A stretch of 64,000 bases of DNA, taken from assembly GCA_022695795.1 (NCBI GenBank), contig MU404079.1:248001-312000 (forward strand). The letters are read 5' to 3'. This document shows positions 32,160 to 44,240 of this stretch, one piece after another. The position numbers and the translations under genes are program-made. The notes beneath the pieces are model-generated. The model saw only the letters and a list, made by a program, of their open reading frames with translations, was not told the origin of the DNA and searched no databases. Source of the stretch: Biscogniauxia marginata (lineage: Eukaryota; Ascomycota; Sordariomycetes; Xylariales; Xylariaceae). Numbering within the stretch: position 1 is the first letter of the stretch; every line of letters begins with the position of its first letter.

Positions 32160-33260
32160 ATGTTATTGCGAGTAACGGAACAGGCTGTAGCCCTGCTTTG
32201 GGCGTTAGCAGGATGCGGGCTGACAACAATCCCCAGGGCTGGTGCCGCTTCTGTTGCGGTTCAGGTTCCTGCGCAGGTACCGGCGGATGCTTCTGCCGTG
32301 ATAGATCCTGATTTCCTCGGGCTTGGCCAGAGCGCGCTGTCGAGACGCGCGTCTGGTGCGCTGGAGCGAGTTGCCGACCTCATTGAGGACGAAAGGTACG
32401 TCGGTCTTGCTTGATCGCGGCGACGTATTTGGTCCAGTTGCCGACGTACGACTCGTTTGACAGCGTGCCCTGATACTCTGGGGGGTGTAGTTCAATTCCA
32501 CCCTCGCCATTGTATGTGTCTGTGTCTGTGTACAGATTTGCCTCGTTTCCGGGCTGGATAGAGTGGATATTTTCCATGCCGATGGCTTCTATAGCAGACT
32601 GGGCCCACGCGATAGTCTCACTGATGTTTGTCGTCGCCATCGGCACCTGCACCATGAAAGTAGCATTAGGGAAGTTTTCGGTCAGTTTCCAGAAAGATGG
32701 GCCGAACGTCGTGTGCTCAACACCCTGATAGTTGTTCTGCTCGGCCATGGGAAGTGCGGGCTCCTGCTGGCCTGGGAGATGCGCGCGTCTCACGCCCAGC
32801 AAGATCATGCACTCGGGCTTTCGACCTTGTGGCTGCCCGCACGCAGCAGCAGCAGCAGCAGCAGCAGCAGCGCCGGCCTGCCGCCCCCAAGGTCTTCGCC
32901 AACTAACTACGCGCAGCCCAGCCGTTCTTCGTGGCGGAACTTCATCGGGCGGGCCGTCAGGGACGACGACGACGACGCGTCGCGAAGCTCAATCCCCACC
33001 TCTCCGGCCTCCCGGATGGGGGAGGGGAGGGAATAGAAAAACGTCACGGCCTACGCTGTCGACCGCCTGGGTAGCCCTGACGGTGCGGGTTGCGGGCGCG
33101 GACGCTGAGACTTATCACGTATGCTGGTAGCCAGTGGACGTTTGCGAGCGGTGGCAGGGAGGTGAAGGGCGTGCGCGACGACGGCGAGGAGGTCGTGGTT
33201 ACGGGCGGCGTCGCGAGCGTCAGCGTCGCGAGCAGCGAGGCGGTGATGTTGCGGTGGTGA
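32160..33260 (+). pseudogene. GH79-like glycosidase relic with inverted middle
   Basis: Three parts of one GH79 (beta-glucuronidase/heparanase-like) protein lie in the right order but not all on one strand. Plus strand 32160 to about 32318 has a hydrophobic, signal-peptide-like start and QVPAQVPADASAVIDPDF, the usual N-terminal strand. Minus strand 32775-32361 has PGQQEPALPMAEQNNYQGV, GPSFWKLTENFPNATFMVQV, MATTNISETIAWAQSAIEAI, IHSIQPGNEANLY and YVGNWTKYVAAIK, then after a deletion DVPFVLNEVGNSL. Plus strand about 32900-33260 has PFFVAE, FIGRAVR, NVTAYAVDRLG, LTVRVAGADAETYHV, TFASGGREVKGVRDDGEEVV and a tail ending SSEAVMLRW, in shifting frames. So the middle is inverted, and there are deletions and frame breaks. 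It cannot make an intact enzyme. Family assignment rests on recognised motifs and was not searched. Confidence 0.75.
32844..32870 (+). repeat. (CAG)9 trinucleotide repeat
   Basis: Nine CAG units between the inverted block and the C-terminal part of the GH79 relic, close to the inferred right inversion breakpoint. Confidence 0.95.
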
Positions 33261-36200
33261 GGTGTACCTATGTAGAGAGAGGGTTGTTGCTTGTTTGGTT
33301 AGGGATATGTTATGTATGTATGTAGTGCGCTGTGTTTATGTACATATATAGATATATATATCGGATACTTGGATCTAATTATAGTAAACACGGCTGGTTT
33401 CAATGAAGCCGGTATAAAGAGATTAAGACTTTTTGTTTCTATTTAATGAAGTTTCTTCCATAGGGGGTTTACTACCCCCCAAGCCCACGCTCTTGCGTTT
33501 GCTTTCCTGCGAAGTTACTTGAAGTTCGATGGATGGATAGATAGATAGACTATGTAGCTATGAAATTGTATGTACCTACGTAGTTACGACTTATTCTACC
33601 TTTTCAAGGGCAACCTCAACATTTCGACTTTTCTAGCACTACTATTTCTGAGAGGGGTTTTCACTTGTTCTTCGAGCCTCCCTTCTCTTCCCCGCCCCCC
33701 TAGAGGAATTTTGTACACCAGCTGAGCTCTTATAATCCCTCAGTAAACAATTTTTCTTCTCTGTTATCTCAGAAAGTGCTTGGAGGCTTCAAAAGCCGGG
33801 GAGGATCACGACGAAAGAAGTGTCGCGGCCAGACTATAAGAAAAGCTTACAAACCGAAAGGGGGGAGGGGTCTTGCCGCGTAAATGTTAGGGATCTCGCG
33901 ACTGATATTATTGAGCTTGAAGGTCCGTCATCGGTAGACGACGGTGCAGTAAACAGACTTAAGTATAAATGGTCGTGCTCATCCCCGAAGATCTGTTCTC
34001 TAGTGATTATCCCGAGTTCAAAGGTGAGCCCACCTCAGCCCTGCATCTTCCCTCAGTTTTCTGTGCTCCCTCTTGCCCGCCTTCAAATTAGATTATTCAC
34101 CATGTCTTCGTCTATTTAAGAGGCCCCGTCAAAACGATGTGTTAATATGTATAGTAATGTAGGGTGTCTACGCCCATCGCATCTTTATTTTAATATTTAT
34201 AACTCTATAATTCTTCTATATGGAGCGCTTACTTATATACCTAGGTAGGTAGGTACTCATGCGTTAAAGTGGGACGTAGAATAGAACATGCGCATATCTC
34301 TCCTTATAGGGTTCAGCCCGGAATCAGTATCTATAAGAGGGGGATCTTTATCCATCTAGTTAAGCCAATACAATCCAACCCAGCCGACTAGCCGGTCCTA
34401 CCTGGTTCTAGCCCCATAGACTATACTATGGATTACGAACACGTGGTGGGTATACCACGCACGAACCCGCGGGAGTGTCTGTGGCACTATCTACAAAGAC
34501 GCAGGAAGGGCCAAGGACAGATTATATACCTAGTCTTGGCTAAGGCGATAGAGCTGAGATGAGGCTGGGGCTACTGCCATGTTTATACCTAAATTTCGCG
34601 ACTAGCGAACGGATACGAAGGATGTAAAATCCTGCGAGAGGGAGCAAGTCCCAACTATAGATGTGGGGATTATATAAGGTATTATTAGGTATCATATAGA
34701 GCAGTAGCTTTGGGCCTAGCTTCAATCCTTCGAAGAAAAAAAAATTTACTCCCCGGAGATTAAGAATTGCCCAACTCATCTTAGGTTATATAGCCCATCA
34801 AAGTCATAATCAACGCGAGATGCGGCATAAGCAGCCGAATCTAGATTCCCGCTCCGTGATGGCCTCAAATTCAGGTTTTTCTTCTTGTTATTTTCTTTCT
34901 TTGACCGTCTCCAGTTCATTTGTAAGATAGCTGTAAACTTCCCTTTTGAGGGGCAAGTCCGGCCGGGGGATTATGCAGAGTGTATAGAAAGATGAATGGC
35001 TCCCAAGTTATTACGTCAAGGTATACAGGCAGCAAGAGTGGACTTTGCACCGCGGGAGACGTTCACTCGTCGAATGCCGCTAGAGACTAGGCACTTGTAT
35101 GTACTCACTGCATATTGTGATAGTATGTCTTATTCGTGATCCCTGTCAGGGTCCCTTTTTTGTGTGCTGTTGGCGCTATACCCCAATCCGGCTGACATCA
35201 AAGATAGATTCCGAAAGACTGTTTCTGTCTAGCACGGGTGCCTCATAATGAGAAAACCTGAATTCAGCACACATCGCCACGATAGCCTTGGGTCTTCGGG
35301 TGGAAAGCCTTGATAGTAAATTGTTGTTTCGCAACTGACATTATTCGACTCGACCAATCGTGGAATAGATTTTCAATCGAGAATCGTTCACAATAGCATC
35401 CCGTAGCATTCGTATTATTTTATAAGTAAATCCTGGTTCGACGGGATATACCTACATAGTATTGGCAATTTCCGGATTTGGGCTGTTGGTTGGTCGCTGT
35501 TGGTGTTCGATATCGCGCGAAGTCCCGATCCACAGGGGAGAGTGGCATGATCGCCAAGACTGACCGTCCAGTAACTTATCGAGGTATCCTGCGGGGGAAA
35601 TGATGGCTTTTCAGGGTCCAAAGGAGCCTACGTCATCCGGATTTAGAGATATGACGTAGGGTTGTGAGACTAGGCGGTTTCACCATGACATCTCGTCGCC
35701 GTTAGTGCGGTAGAGTGTAGCTGGACAGGCACTCTCAGAGATACTAGATAGAGATGAAGTCGGAGTAGCCGGGCTGACGAAGGATTGAGGCTCTAAGTAT
35801 CTATGCAGCTATGCACTGACAAGCGAGAGGGAGGGAATGAGATGCACTCATGGTGGAGTCGAGTTCCGTAATCCTCCACCTTAACAATACTGTGACCAAA
35901 CCGGTACTTACACTAGATGGAGCTTCCAAGTGGATGGGAGAATGGTTTGTCGCCAGTTTTTTTATTAATCAGAGGGCGGCAAAGGCGGGCAGGGCGGATT
36001 TCGGCTGTTTGGCGCATATTGCCCTGATAGGTTCCAGGCCTTTTCTCCAAGTCAACACGTGCACATCCGCACATTGTCTAGACTGCGACGGGAGCTTTTG
36101 CTCCTCCCCAGAGCTCTCTCAATCACGATGCGGAAACGAATGATTGGCTACGACGAGGGCCTCCGACGTCTAGGACATATGTAGGTAGGTAGGTAGCTGG

Positions 36201-39200
36201 AAATTGATAGTAACGACCTTGATCGAGATAATGACGATATGCGTGTGCGGAGTTCCCATGAAACTTGACGTGCGCACAAAGACTGAAGATCGGTATTAAT
36301 ATCCGACGACAATCTCGAAAATGAGAGGCGGGCTTGAGGAGATCATGTACGTCCAGGGGGTAGTGTTGTACAAGAGATATGTGTTCGGGAGTTATCTGCA
36401 TACATACACATACATACATGTATGTATGTATGTAGTGTAAGTAGCATCGTACTACACTCCATGTATAGGTACACTTCGTACATATCCAAGAAACGCGCCA
36501 GTACACAGATGTAGATGTGCGTCGGAATGATTACCCATTGATCCAAGTGTCATGTCATATCTATGTAATTACTAGTGCACACATAGAATGCTTGTAAGGC
36601 TGATTGCTTTACACTTGGAGAGCTGAGAATTTCGGGGGACGACGGGACACAAGCTAGGTGGTCTTCTCAACTTTTGCCATTCAGAGCAGCTCGCATTGCA
36701 GAGGACCAGACGACCAGGCCGAGCGGAAGGAATGCTGAACCAAATCTAAAATTCAATCTCGAGAGCCCAACAACGACGGAGGTTGGCACCGAAAACATGG
36801 CGAAGATGATGGGTCGGAATCTAGCTGTGCACTAAAGTCGAAAAGAATGGACAGGAAGACAAGGGGGATGGAGGTGGTGACAAAGCAATGAATCAACAGA
36901 CGGGCTGTCCCAAAGCTGATGATGCCAGTTTGGGGGTCACGTAAGGGCCGGTCCAGAGTCTCATTGGTTCCTGCACTTGATTATTTTCAGGGCCAAAAGC
37001 GGGTCGTGCTATGGGTCTGGTGGGATACAGTGGGACAAATGGAAAATGACGCTACCTCATACGTCATAAACAGTCGTACCCGGCGCTCTCGGTTAAGCAT
37101 GAAAGAGTCATGGATGCGACAGGCCTTTGACGAGCCCGACAGGACTTTTGGCCTCGATAGGTGATGATCTGGACAATCAATCCTTGGGGAAAAAAGAAAT
37201 GCAATAGGTAGCACAACATGGCATTTTCCTTTCTTTTTTTTTTTTTTTTCTTTTTTTATTATCTACTGGTATTAGGTATTTCTTGAGTACCCAGTTTTTG
37301 TTTTGTTTTGCTTTTTTATCGTCTATCTTACATATGGAAGTACCTATCCGTAATGCATACCTTAGTGAGTGACAAGGTTGCAAACGCCATCGTAATCACC
37401 TAGAGAAATCGTAATTAATATAGCAGCAAACATCAAAGAGGGTGTCAAGGTTCTATCCCGCCGATTGGGTGCCTTGGCCGCGTGGGTCGCGAGGGAGCCA
37501 GTAAGGCCTCGATCTTTAGTTCCCTAAGATAGACCCTCTCATCAATCTGGGATTTCCGACTCAGGCGTTGTGTATCACGAAGGGCATTGCTTATTCACAC
37601 AGGCAGGTTTTTTATCAGTTCAGCTTTCTTCGGCCCCATCGAAATCACAGCTGAAGGGTGGTACAGTTGAGTTGAATCGACCGTAAAATACCGAGTGTAC
37701 TTGAAACGGGCATGTTTCTACCCCACGTATCCCCGTACTAGGTACTACTTAGTACTCTGTAAATCATGGAACGGAGTTACCGCACAAGATCAGGTATAAG
37801 TACATGTACCTTGTACATCCACGACGCCAGTCTCATGTAGGTAGCCTGCACGATGTAATGGAGATATCCGCATTTAATAAAGAATACAAATAGCATGAAG
37901 TGTACATGTCGAAGTTGGAATGTTCACATATAATGGACAGATTGTCTACATAGGTAGGTAGATACGTTTAGTTGATGTCTTTCTGGATGTGATTGCTTGG
38001 ATCCCGTCGACATCGACTCCAGGTAGGTAAGCGTAGCGAAGCAGAGATACAGCGCTTAATTTCCGATGCTAGCACGGGCGATGATGAAAAGCGCGATGCA
38101 TGAATGGCGATAAAGATGCGAACACTCATCGGTACGGAGGGAAGCTCCCTGAAAGCCTGTTTTACCCTGATTCGCCCGTTGCTTTTGCTCCCCCGTTCCC
38201 CCGGCACCGCGGCCAGATCAAGAAGCTTGTCGGTGGGTGTAGCGAAGACCTTGGAAGGTCTGCTGGGTACATGCCTCGTGTCAGATCGTACGTGCGTCGA
38301 CACGGACGCTTTGTTAGGCTCGAAATTCCGGGACCTTTTGACACGCATCTCGTCATCAGGAAAGCCTGCAAGCCAATTGCATTTGATGTAACCTTGTAAA
38401 TAGGTTGTCTCTATCATCCAAATTGCCGGGCTCGCCAGGTCCAGTGTACATGGCACGCCCTACCTTGATATGTGCGTACGCGTGTGTGTATGTAAGCGCA
38501 TGCATGTATCGGGCTAACGATATCTACACTACTTGTACTTGGGTATGCATATCATATGGGGGCGTGTTGTAGCCCAAGTTACACGCTACCTGCCCAATAC
38601 TGCATACGCTTGCGTTCAGAGCCTGAAAGACAGGAGACCGTACGGTACCACACAGTACTTCTCAGTATTGGATGGTACATGACAGTACGTACTTAGGCTC
38701 AGATCACTACATCATAGCGCCTCACCACCCCGGCTGCGAGCGCTAGAGAGCCCCATAGGTACCTGGTTGATCCTCCCATCAACAACGCCGTCATTTTCCT
38801 TTCCCACTTCTCTCTTCTTCCCACAACCTCCCCTTCAAGAGTAGCAGGCGAAGAAGAACCAGGCATTTGGCCACGCTTCACAGTCCTTTTTTAGAACTTC
38901 CTCGTTCCGGACATAAACTGTCGGTCGCTTAGACATATTCATCCGCGAGAGCCTCAGTCTTATTCTATTAATTCTGGTGGTGGAAGTCAGTACCTACTTC
39001 TTCTTAGCGATAGATTTGATTACCAAGAAGCAAGAAGCACAATCAAAAAGAGCCGCCTCACTGCACTGTACTTTACCTTACTTTACTTGCCCCAATCCCC
39101 GCCAATCGGCCTCGCCAGGTACAACATATTTAAACATCCATTCCGCCCCGGACCGTCGACCGTCCGAACCGCGCATTTGACAAAGCGAATCGTAAATCGA

Positions 39201-39400
39201 ACGAACGAACGAGCACACGCCGTCCAGCAGCCTGCCGTTTATCTCTGCGTGTACCCGCCCACCCACTGAGTTTGGAGTTCGGGATTTGGTTTTATTTGAA
39301 ACTTAGGCCTTGGTAGACTGCTGCACCTGCGAACATTTTGACTTTGGGTCTGCGTAGAAAGGAAGGCTACGGCGTCTTGGGGACGTCCCGATCAACAAAA
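33261..39400. other. Gene-poor region, leader of the kinase gene at right
   Basis: Six kilobases with no convincing gene. Candidates such as 35850-36143, 37968-38456 (minus) and 38100-38399 lack splice support, family motifs or good composition. Features are GGTA/TAGGTA runs (34241-34254, 36180-36194, 37950-37963), a T-rich tract at 37230-37258 and a TACA palindrome at 36400-36434. The last 400 bases are the CA/CT-rich upstream region of the kinase. Confidence 0.5.
36400..36434. repeat. CATA/TATG palindromic tetranucleotide tract
   Basis: CATACATACA runs directly into TGTATGTATGTATG, making a long self-complementary tract able to form a hairpin. Confidence 0.8.
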
Positions 39401-42020
39401 ATGTCAACAATCCAAACACTAAAGAATTTCATCAGACATGGTACGTTGCTACCCATTTCCTGTAATTCACATGTGTTCGACCGTTGACCTTCCTCCCCTC
39501 TCTCCCTCTCTCCTTCCGCCCCACCATGCACTCTCTGTCCCCGTCACCAATCCACATCCACCTTGCCCATCTGAATTAACTGGTCTATGCACACACACAC
39601 ACACACACACACAAGATGATGGACACTACCGAGCTGGCCAGCTCGCTTCCACGTTCCTACTTTTGCCCTTTGTCCACTAACATCACACCTCCCGAAACAG
39701 GCAAGCAGGCCAGAGTAAACAACCACGAGGAACCTTCGCGGAAGCATGAAAACTCCCCTCCGCCCGCTACACAACCGCCGAAAGCTATGGCGAATGCGAC
39801 AGAACCGGGTTTAATACCTGGCAACGACATTGGTCACAACCAACACATACCAGACGCCTACTCCGTCCAGCCAGGAGAGCTCCAGAATCGGGTCGCCCAG
39901 GCCGACGGCGTCGCAGCCCACCATGCTGAAGGCAACCAGAGTATCTCGAGTGCTGGCTCCAAACCCAAGAGAGCAGACGACGCCCACGTCGCCAAGATCG
40001 TTCAGGAGGAGAACGAGAGCCGGTCCAAATTCCCTAAATATCCGGGACTGGAGCGATGGGAGCTAGTCGAGAAGATGGGAGACGGCGCCTTCAGTAACGT
40101 CTACCGTGCACGGGATACTAAGGGCGATGCCGGCGAATGTGCAATCAAGGTCGTCCGAAAGTTTGAAATGAACAACATGCAGGTGAGTCCCACTGGCGGT
40201 TGAATTTCCATGTTGCCGACCAATTGTTTCCTTGTCTCGACATCGCCATTTTCCAATATCTCGTCTCCTTTTTACCAACGCCGGGTCGTACCATAGGGCC
40301 AGAAGCATCTACATCCGGATTTTAAGAAGGTCCCGAAGGCTGCAGAGGTGCGAATACTCTCTTTTCTTTTGTCAAAGCTGAAGGTTGCTGTATTTCCAGT
40401 ATCTGGTTACATCCACTTTGCTTATTCCACATGCCATTGCTCTATCGTCTTTGTTTATTTCCTTTTTCATTTGTTCCTCTTTTCCCCTGATACCTACTGA
40501 GAAATGGACATGCGCTCTCCTGACCTTCGAGACTTTGGGCTGACGTATATGATAGCGAGCGAATATATTGAAAGAGGTGCAAATTATGCGCCAACTAGAT
40601 CACCCCAACATTGTGAAGCTTGTGGATTTCTCAGAATCACGCCAGTATTATTACATCATCCTCGAGCTGGCACCTGGTGGTGAACTATTCCATCAGATTG
40701 TTCGTCTTACCTACTTCAGCGAAGACCTCTCGAGACATGTTATCGTGCAAGTCGCGAAGGCACTTCAGTACCTGCACGAAGAGAAGGGTGTTGTGCATCG
40801 GTAAGATTATCCCCATGCTATAATAAATCTAGGGGCCGTGCCGTAGGACGCTGTTATTTCCTCACTGCTTAGCTGGCCGAGGCGTGATGGATACGGCGAT
40901 ACATCACACGGGCCCGATGACGTCAACAGCTCATGTGCCATGTACCAGTACTAACGAATATGGTGGAACTAGTGATATCAAACCCGAAAACATCTTGTTC
41001 AGCCCCATTCCGTTTGTCCCGTCGAAGCATCCCAAGCCAAATCAGCCCGGGGACGAGGATAAGGTGGATGAAGGCGAATTCCTCAAAGGTGTGGGCGCGG
41101 GTGGCATCGGCCAGATCAAGATTGCGGATTTCGGATTGTCCAAGGTGGTCTGGGATAAGCAGACCATGACGCCGTGTGGTACTGTTGGTTATACAGCGCC
41201 TGAGATCGTCAAGGATGAGCGGTATTCTAAGTCGGTCGACATGTGGGCTCTGGGTTGTGTACTTTACACCCTGCTCTGCGGATTTCCCCCATTTTATGAC
41301 GAGAGCATCGAAGTTCTTACCGAAAAGGTGGCTAAGGGCCAATATACTTTTCTCTCTCCTTGGTGGGACGATATCTCCAAGTCGGCCCAGGACTTAATTA
41401 CCCATCTGCTTACTGTCGATCCTGAGAAACGCTTTACTATAACTGAGTTCTTAGATCACCCATGGATACAAGGCTCTGGTCCTACGCCTCGCGATGAGAA
41501 GAAGCAGCAGCAGAATCAGGAAAGGCTTCGTGCGTTTGATGCAGGAAGACTTATTGATGGTGAGCGACGCATAGATTTCCGATCGCCTGGTGCAGTCAAC
41601 CTACGTGAGATCTTCGATGTCGGGTACTCTGTGCACCGACAAGAAGAGGAGGCCAAGCGCAGGAAGCAGGTCGGGGCCAAGGCCAGCGCTGCCCCTTCTC
41701 GCTTAGCGGGCCTTAACGAAGAAAGCTCAGACGAAGACGAGGAAGATTCGCAGTATGTTCACAAATCTGCTGCACAGCAATTAGAGCAAAGCATGCGGAA
41801 GACGAATCTGGGTAATGAACAAGACCGTGGACGCGAGCGCGAGCGCCAAAGTGATCGAGATCGAGGCTATGGTCAACACAGCGCGGCCGTGGCATCAGCT
41901 GCACGGCAGCAGGTTCGTGATCGCAACAAGCAGCGAGGAGCGTTCGAGCTCAACCTTGACGGGGCAACATTATTGGGACGACGGGCTGGAAAACCCGCCG
42001 CTAGCGTCGGTGGTTTCTAG
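39401..42020 (+). CDS. RCK2/Srk1-type CaMK-family protein kinase
   Basis: Five exons, 39401-39440, 39701-40182, 40297-40347, 40556-40800 and 40973-42020, keep phase and give 621 residues. The start MSTIQTLKNFIRHGKQAR matches the N-terminal motif typical of fungal RCK kinases and decides the short first exon. The kinase domain covers about 133-438: Gly loop GDGAFSNVYRA, Lys in CAIKVVRK, HRDIKPEN (272-279), DFG at 325-327, activation loop MTPCGTVGYTAPE and end HPWI near 438. An acidic, Lys/Pro-rich insert sits between HRD and DFG, as in this subfamily. The C-terminus is charged with SSDEDEED and REREROD-like Arg/Asp runs, ending LLGRRAGKP. Related kinases act below the stress MAPK Hog1/Sty1 and affect translation and oxidative-stress response in cytoplasm and nucleus. 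Intron 1 (260 bp) carries a CA repeat. Confidence 0.93.
39590..39615 (+). repeat. (CA)n microsatellite in kinase intron 1
   Basis: Thirteen CA units within the 39441-39700 intron. Confidence 0.95.
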
Positions 42021-43074
42021 GGCTCTTCATCAACGATAGAGGATTGAGATCATGGACTTAGAAAGAAAACAAAAAATAGGCGGAGACGTTGTATACACCT
42101 GATGATAATACTAACGTCTCATTCGAACACGGCTATGATTGTTGGTATAGGAATACGACATGGTATACGAGGGCATCGAGGCATGGCATTGGTTTGAACG
42201 AGCAACACAAGGGAGTTTCTGTTTCAGATCGTCATTGTACGCTACACTTGCACACATAGGGCCTGGCGTTCTTTTGGGACCGATATCATTTTATTCTGCT
42301 TCACCGAGTAATATATTTTTTAAACTTGTGCACCAAAGCTGTCTCTTAAGTCGTACTCGCACTTAAAGGATCCGCTAGCTATCCCCGGACGCTACCGCCT
42401 TTCTCCCTTTCCAACAAACTAATCGTTGCATCCCGCCCTCATTATCAGGTGGAATTTGAGACATGTATCGCGACCCCGGCGGAGGAAATTAATATTTGCT
42501 ACTTCCCAATCGTCAAGATGTAGTATTCTAACTCAGTGTGAGACGAGGATATTAAGGAGTAAAGCGTCTTATCACCCTTTGCTCAGGAGAACCTCACCGT
42601 GGCCAGGAGAGTGCATGTATTGGATCTAGGCCACAAAGGCTTAGACTTCTTGGATGCTAATAATTCTTGAAAATGTTAGCTTGTATAAGTAACTGATGTC
42701 TACCCGTTTTTTTTGATGACATGCCTCCAAGGACATCTTCTGGTCTCTCCTTCGACAGAGTATCTCATACCAAAGACTCTCTGGCGAGTCCAGTGAGTTG
42801 TCCATCGTCATGGATTGATAGCGGGGAGCACGTTCCGCGCCCATCTTTCTCTTTCTCTCTCTCTCCAATCCTTCTCCTTTAGTTCCTACTTGCTATTCCA
42901 CTTGTCGGTCAAGCTGATTTTTTCCCTCTCTTTTCAAACACTTTTCGTACTACCACTACCTACTATTACTACTACCTAGGTAATTATGCTTTAATTATGT
43001 CCAACTAATAGCCACTCTATAACTACACATTACACAACAACGACCACATCATCACGTTTTTTTCAACCCCCAGC

Positions 43075-43076
<2 letters not shown>
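42021..43076. other. Intergenic region
   Basis: The 3' flank of the kinase gene, then the upstream region of the next, GC-rich locus. It has only short frames of poor composition. No gene seen. Confidence 0.55.

Positions 43077-43108
<32 letters not shown>
43077..43108 (+). repeat. (TC)n microsatellite / pyrimidine leader
   Basis: About 15 TC units followed by ACCTACCTACC, about 120 bp before the ATG at 43224. CT-rich leaders of this kind are common before fungal transcription starts. Confidence 0.9.
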
Positions 43109-43110
<2 letters not shown>

Positions 43111-43223
43111 CATAGAGGCGAAATCCAACTAAACCTACCTACCTACCCAGCTTCCCAACCCAGAAGAAGAAAAGGAGGCAAGCCAGAAAACAACGCCACG
43201 CCACGTACCGCAAAACGCAACCC

Positions 43224-44240
43224 ATGGCCGCGGCAGGTAACCAGATGCAGCCCCTGCTCCGCCTCTTGGTGATGGGCCATCACAGCCGGGTGGTGGTGGG
43301 GGGGACAGAGGGTCTGCACGGCCGGCGGTGGACCGGCCTCCGCTGGGTAACGCTGAGCCGAGCGCTTCCCTGGTTCAGATCCCCGTCCCTGTCGAGCCGG
43401 CGCCTTCTGTTGCCTCCTGTCCTGCTTCTCGTCCACTTCAGCCACGTCCTCCCCTGTCGTCTGCTCTGGGTGGCCCTGGTAGGGGCGGCCCCGGATCTAG
43501 CGGTGCTGCTGGTTCTTCCGGACCCCATAGTTCAATGCTGTCGACTCCTCGACCGCTGAGCCCTGATGTCGCCAAGGTCCCGGGCCCGCCGCCTCCGCCT
43601 CCGCCTCCGCCTCCGCCTTCTGCGACCTTCGGGCCCGTTGCATATCCCCTCTACCCCTGCACCCGCTCCCACTCCCTCCCAACCACAGCAGCAGCAGCAT
43701 CCCTCCGCCCGAATCTCCTCCATCCCCTCCCCTAGCCCCCCGCCTGCCATCCCAGACCCAGACCCGGACCCGGAGCGGGGACACTGCGACGCCTCCTACA
43801 CCTCGATCGACGTGGTCACGCTCGAGGGGCGTCGACCCGCGCGACATGGACGCGTACAGGGGCCTGCTGCTGCTGCTGGGGGGGCGCGGCGCTGGGGCCC
43901 GCCACCGACCTCGTCGAGACGCTCCTGCTCGGCCTTGGCGATAACGACGACGACGAAAAGACGGTGGCGAGGGAACAGAACAAGCTCGTGCACCAGTACC
44001 GCGTCAAATGCGGGGTTCCCCCTCTCCGCGCTCCCGTCGGCGTCGGCGGTAGGCGAGTCCTGGGCCGCGGCCTCGGACCACCGGGATTTGCCGAGCGCGG
44101 TGCGAGCGCGCGGGGCCGTTTCGGCGCGCGGGCAGGGGAGAGCTGAGCGAGTGTATCGGGGCCGCGTTTCGTTCGTCTTTTTCTGGGATGGGAGGGGAGC
44201 GGGCTTCTGCGAAGTTCACGCTCACACATGCTTTACTTCT
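43224..44240 (+). pseudogene. Broken GC-rich coding region, unknown Pro-rich protein
   Basis: A GC-rich island in AT-rich DNA carries protein-like text that moves between frames: MAAAGNQMQ, then APPLGDGPSQPGGGGGDRG and VQIPVPVEPAPSVA, a [11 protein letters not shown] run, TPAPAPTPSQPQQQQHP, SYTSIDVVTLEG, VDPRDMDAYRGLLLLLGG, ALGPATDLVETLLLGLGD, TVAREQNKLVHQYRVKCG and FPLSALPSASAVGESWAAAS. Every change of frame falls on a C or G homopolymer (CCCC 43251, CCCC 43648, GGGG 43827, G7 43877, GGGG 44012). Single-base length errors there would restore one frame of roughly 330 codons. So either the assembly has homopolymer errors over a real gene or the gene is decaying. The N-terminal half is disordered; the C-terminal part looks helical. 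Family not recognised; the 3' end is uncertain. Confidence 0.5.

Noticed and set aside
32160..32414. A stand-alone 84-residue secreted protein on the plus strand
   Set aside because: Its second half is the antisense of the inverted GH79 block (DVPFVLNEVGNSL on minus), so only the first part is genuine N-terminal coding sequence of the relic.
7123..33260. A coherent biosynthetic or defence gene cluster
   Set aside because: Neighbours include unrelated housekeeping-type, transport and unknown genes, with no backbone synthase or paired defence module.
35850..36143. A 97-residue Cys-containing ORF
   Set aside because: No signal peptide or motif, and the composition is like the flanking non-coding DNA.
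37968..38456. Overlapping 100-160-residue frames on both strands
   Set aside because: Frames open on both strands at once, no family text or splice support; likely chance in a locally stop-poor stretch.
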